DNA from: Lonicera japonica
Taxonomy: Eukaryota; Streptophyta; Magnoliopsida; Dipsacales; Caprifoliaceae
Direction: 5' to 3'
DNA length: 64,000 nt
Assembly (NCBI GenBank): GCA_021464415.1
Contig: CM038469.1
Span: 12,440,501 to 12,504,500, forward strand
Shown here piece after piece: positions 59,880 through 64,000 of the stretch (the first letter of the stretch is position 1; the number at the start of each line of letters is the position of its first letter). Under the pieces are notes generated by a model, which searched no databases, was not told the origin of the DNA, and saw nothing but the letters and a program-made list of their open reading frames with translations. The position numbers were made by a program, and so were the translations under genes.

Positions 59880-62800
59880 TTGTATCTAATTTAGTGGTCC
59901 GATCTACCAGTACCTGGTGTGTATATTCGGGAGCCACTAATCATGTCTACAATACTTTGCAGGGGTTTCAAAAAACTAGACAACTTAAAAATAGAGAAAA
60001 TTTACATATGGGTAGCTACGAATGTGGCAACAGTTGCAGTAGAAGATATTTATCTTCAGTCTAGTCAGAATAGGATATTAATGATTAAGGAATGTCTATA
60101 TGCATCTTCTATTAGAAGGAATTTGATTTTTATTTCTATATTAGTTAAGGATAAATATTTTGTTTATTTTAATGATAAATCAGTTATCATTAAAAAAAAT
60201 GAATAGTTTGTTTGTTCTAATACATTAGTGATTGATCTTTACGTTAATAATCATGACTTATCAGTACTACAACTGAGTGAATTGAACATTAATAGTTTAA
60301 TGATTAAGAGAAAGGAACCTTCAAAATGAACCAAATGTATTTTTGGCACTTACGCCTTGGTCATATTAATCTAAAAATAATTCAAAAATTAGTCGAAAAT
60401 GGACCATTAGGTTCATTGGAAGTGGAGTCACTTTTAGTTTGTGAATCCTGTTTAGAAGGTAAAATGACTAAGAGATCATTCTTGGCAAAAGGTTATAGCG
60501 CTAAAGAACAGTTAAAACTAGTTCACTCTGATTTGTATGGTCACATGAATGTCCAGCTTAGAGGAGGCTTTGAGTATTTCATCACATTTGTAGATGATTA
60601 TTTAAAGTATAAATGCATTTACTTAATGCGATGTAAGTCTGAAGTCTTTGAGAAATTCAAAGAATTCAGGACAGAAACGGAGAAGCGTCTAGAAATATGT
60701 ATTAAGTCACTATGATCAGATCGTGATGATGAATATCTCTTAGGAGAGTTCAAGGAATACTTATTAGAGAATGGGATTGTATCTCAGTTGTCTGCACCGG
60801 AGATGCCACAACATGATAGTGTAGTAGAAAGAATGAATAAGACTCTTATAGAAATGGTAAGATCTATGATGAGTTATTCAGACCTACCTTATTCTTTTTG
60901 GGGATATACTTTAGAAATAGCTGGATATATTTTGAACTTGGTACCATTAAAGTCAGTACTTACTACACCCATATAATTGTAGACCGGGCGTAAGCCCAGT
61001 TTGTGGCATATTCGGGCATGAGGTAGTCCAACACACGTGTTGAAAGGTAATGCGAATTAGTTGGAATCAATAATAGAAGTGTATTTCTTTGTTGCGTCTC
61101 CAAAGAGAACCGAGGGTGGTTTATTTTATAATCCTCGAGAATGTAAGATTATTGTTATCAATGCCAGATTCTTAAAAGACGATTATATCATGGACCATAA
61201 GCCCAGGAGTAGTATTGTTGTATTGGAAATGAGATGAGAGAAAAACAGGGCACAATTTGTCTATACCTTTAGTACAAGAGAAAATACCACATTAAATGGA
61301 TATCGACATTCCATTACCTCGTCGTAGTGGGAGGATTGCCGATACTTGTGCACATCTTGAATAAATCACTAATACATAGGTTCTTGAACCAGTACAACGT
61401 GTGGATAGTGAGTTAGTAAGTTCAATATTTGCACAATGTACACAAACACAAGTAGTGCTTCGTCGTAGTGGGAGGGTTATTCGTCAACCTGGTCATTTTA
61501 TGTTCTTGGGAGAGTCTTATGACAAGGTCCCTGATGAATAAGAAAGGAACCCTTTTTAACTACAATGAAGTACTTCAAGATAAAGATACAGAAAATGGTA
61601 AAGGGTTGTGAAATCTGAAATGGAGTCCATATACTTTAACAAAGTCTGGGATCTTGTAAAACCACCCAAAGGGATAAAACCTATCGGATGTAAGTGGGTT
61701 TATAAGAGACAGAGAGGATTAGACGGGCTTAAGGCAAGGCTTGTTGCTAAAAGGGTTCACTCAGAAAGAAGGGGATCGATTATGATGAAACCATTTCGCT
61801 GGTAGCCATACTAAATTATATTCGGATTCTCTTATCCATTGCGGCTCATCTTGATTACGAGATTTGACAAATGGATGTCAAGACAAGTTTTCTTAATATA
61901 AGTCTTGATAAAAGCATCGATATGATGCAACCAGAAGGATTCAAAGCAAAGGGCCAAGAGCATATGTTGTGCAAGCTCAAGAAGCCCATTTATGGGCTTA
62001 AGCAAGTGTTTAGATCTTGGAACATCTTTTTTGACCATGTAATCAAATCTTTTAGTTTTGATCAATGTTCGGATGAGTCTTGTGTGTACATAAGGCGCAG
62101 CCGAAGCGCGATGGTATTCTAGGTATTGTATGCGGATAATATCTTACTTATTGGAAGCGATATGTGAATATTATCTTTAGTGAGGGTATGGTTAACAAGT
62201 CAGTTCGATATGGAGGGCTTAGGAGAAACTAGTCACATCCTTGGTATTAAGCTTATGCTAGATTAGAAAAATAGGATGTTGGGCTTATCTAAAATACTTA
62301 CGTCGATACAATTATTGCCAAAGTTAGTATACAAGATTCCAAGAAAGGGTTTCTCCCTTTTTAGGTATGGAATCACTCTATCCAAGATCAATGTCATAAG
62401 ACACATGATGAGATAGAGAGGATGAGAGGAGTTCCTTATGCTTCGGCAGTGGGAAGCCTTATGTATGCTATATTTTGTACTAGACTAGACATTTGCTTTA
62501 CCGTTGATATGGTTAGCAGACATCAGTCTAATCCAGGGAAAGAACACTGCACTGCGGTAAAACATATACTTAAGTACCTTAAAAGGACTCAAGATTTTAT
62601 GTTAGTTTACTAGGCAAACAGTCTAGTACCTGTTAGATACATAGACAAGGATTTTTAGTCAGATGTTAGAATTCTAGAAAGTCAACTTTAGGTTATGTGT
62701 TTACTTTAAGAGGTAGAGTCATTGGTTGGAGGAGTATCAAGCAGTCATGCATTGCTGACTCCACTATGAATGTTGAATATGTGGCTGCTTTAGAAGCAGC

Positions 62801-62990
62801 TAAGGAGACAGTTTGGCTCAGGAACTTCCATATTAATCTAAATGTGGCACCTTTAATGTTATAAGCTATTTCACTTTATTTTGATAATAGTGAAACGGTT
62901 GCGAACTCGAAAGAGCCGAGGATTCATAAAAAGAGAAAACACATGTTCATGTTGAGGGAATGTAAGTGAGATGTATAGCTGCATGGCTTT
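59880..62990 (+). pseudogene. copia pol pseudogene (protease, integrase, RT, RNase H)
   Basis: Domain order is intact but the frame is broken. Protease region 59900-60200 (SGATNHV after a frame change). GAG-pre-integrase and integrase 60326-60976: FWHLRLGHINL, then LVHSDLYGH and FVDDY, then a stop at 60713 followed by SDRDDEYL, then HDSVVERMN with the catalytic Glu. RT 61600-62200: KWVYKRQRG, IYGLKQ, and the active site altered to YADN. RNase H from 62422: PYASAVGSLMYA, TRLDICF. Pol processes the proteins, copies the RNA and inserts the DNA. The changed YVDD and at least eight stops show it is inactive. Confidence 0.88.
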
Positions 62991-63007
62991 GAGTCTAAGT
63001 GGGAGAT

Positions 63008-64000
63008 TGTTAGAGTGATATACTAAAAGTCATAATTTTCTTATTGGTTTGAAAATGCTATAAACTTGGTTTTGCTATTTTAATGAGAATCTTTATGGGC
63101 AATGGTTGCATTATATTATTTATTTAAATATTACGCATGTGTCTTTTATTCCATATAGTAAATAATTTGGTGTGTAGAATATAGTTTACACAGAAGATCA
63201 TATCATCGGTTCTTGTGGAATATAAATTTTTAATGGTTCACAGTCTTAGATGGAATTGGACACCCATCGGTAGGATTGTAGCACAAGTTTTAGTAGTTTA
63301 TCTTAATTACGGAAAATGGTATAGTTTTAACTCGTTGTGCTAGTACACTTTGTGTGTATTGAATAGGACCATTTTGGATTAATTGTTTTTATACTGACTA
63401 TATAAAACAATTTAAAATCTCATGGTTATTATGATTACTTATACTCTTAATCTTGAAATAATTAATAGACATATATGTGTAGTGTTTGTTGTTTTGACTC
63501 ATTAAGAGTGAAATTCATTTATGGATCAATAATCTTTGTGAATTAGATGACAACACTATATGTATAATGAATATTAATTATTGACGAAATCCACGTCTCG
63601 GTATAGGAATTGATGATAGCCCCTCGAGAAGCTTATAAGTTTTGATCATGTCAAACCCTGCAGGTGGATTATGTTAATCCGACATGTCAAATAAGTTAAG
63701 TGGTAGGCTCAAGGATTAAGAAGTCATTTAAATATAATTGTCAGTAATTTAATTTAAATGACGGTTATCTGTAATCTTAACGTGGGGAGAATAATAAGTA
63801 TTTAATAACAAAGAGCTTGAAATTAAATTTTGAGATAAGGAAGGGGGTGCAATTATAATTCTTTAGTGATGCGAATTATAATTTATGGAAGGAACTAATT
63901 CTTAGTGGAATTATGATTCTAACCTTTCCATAAGAAGCCCAAACTTATTTTTCCTTAAGGTCCCTATCGTAACCTTATATATACACTGGCCTTGTCTCTT
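63008..64000 (+). repeat. 3' LTR, first 993 bp
   Basis: It starts TGTTAGAGTG right after the purine tract and is collinear with the 5' LTR to the window end. About 50 differences lie in the outer parts and none in 63227-63597. Confidence 0.92.

Larger units (their letters stand above)
56190..64000 (+). mobile_element. copia retrotransposon with both LTRs (3' LTR cut by window end)
   Basis: The 5' LTR (56190-57658) and 3' LTR (63008 to window end) start with TGTTAGAGTGATATACTAAA. Primer site TTGGTATCAGAGC follows the first; a purine tract (AAGTGGGAGA) precedes the second. Between them are degraded gag, protease, integrase, reverse transcriptase and RNase H in copia order. If the 3' LTR is full length the element ends near 64476, about 8.3 kb in all. 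Many stops and frameshifts make it non-autonomous. Confidence 0.93.

Overview
This is nuclear DNA of a flowering plant, probably a eudicot. It is AT-rich, its genes are split by GT-AG introns, and it carries many plant transposons: Ty1/copia, hAT, CACTA, Mutator-like and Tourist-like elements. Nothing points to a bacterium, organelle or virus. I could not identify the species.

Genes. A complete class III secretory peroxidase (7547-9656, plus, 4 exons, 327 aa) is the clearest gene. To its right is a frameshifted gene resembling the WEB/PMI2 coiled-coil family (10221-11037, minus). Then come three patatin-like acyl hydrolases, all on minus with the same six-exon layout: A (12299-17853, 424 aa), B (30656-33277, 424 aa) and C (42012-44252, 5' end lost). 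A relic of a fourth copy, about 54 bp of exon 1, lies at 22225-22278. Small broken pieces of a Myb/SANT-like gene (about 4040), a WEB-like gene (29335) and a histidine-phosphatase gene (41431) are also visible.

Layout. 1-1730: 3' part of a decayed copia element. 1830-3044: hAT element with an 8-bp target duplication. 3053-7460: intergenic, with a Myb/SANT relic and a foldback element. 7461-9656: peroxidase. 10221-47600: patatin array of four tandem units. Each unit had WEB-like 5' sequence, a patatin gene and a long AT-rich right flank; later insertions, several with a matching empty site in a sister unit, decorate them. 47602-54303: copia element whose 5' LTR is split by a 3.9-kb CACTA element. 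54304-56189: unclassified retroelement sequence. 56190-64000: a second copia element with both LTRs (the 3' LTR runs off the window) and a decayed gag-pol.

History. Insertions present or absent at matching positions date the duplications. A 1.8-kb mini LTR element sits in intron 5 of A, a shrunken LTR of it sits in the same place in B, and C is empty; A and B therefore look like closer sisters than C. C then lost its promoter, start codon and signal peptide to an LTR insertion. The fourth copy was deleted between a long C tract and the C-run that encodes the Gly-rich oxyanion motif.

The peroxidase and patatins A and B look functional. All coding parts of the transposons seen here are broken. 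I found no wholly new system; the strongest novel observations are structural (nested and paralogue-dated insertions, the C-tract deletion, a perfectly conserved LTR core, a CACTA element carrying a tRNA-like pol III promoter).
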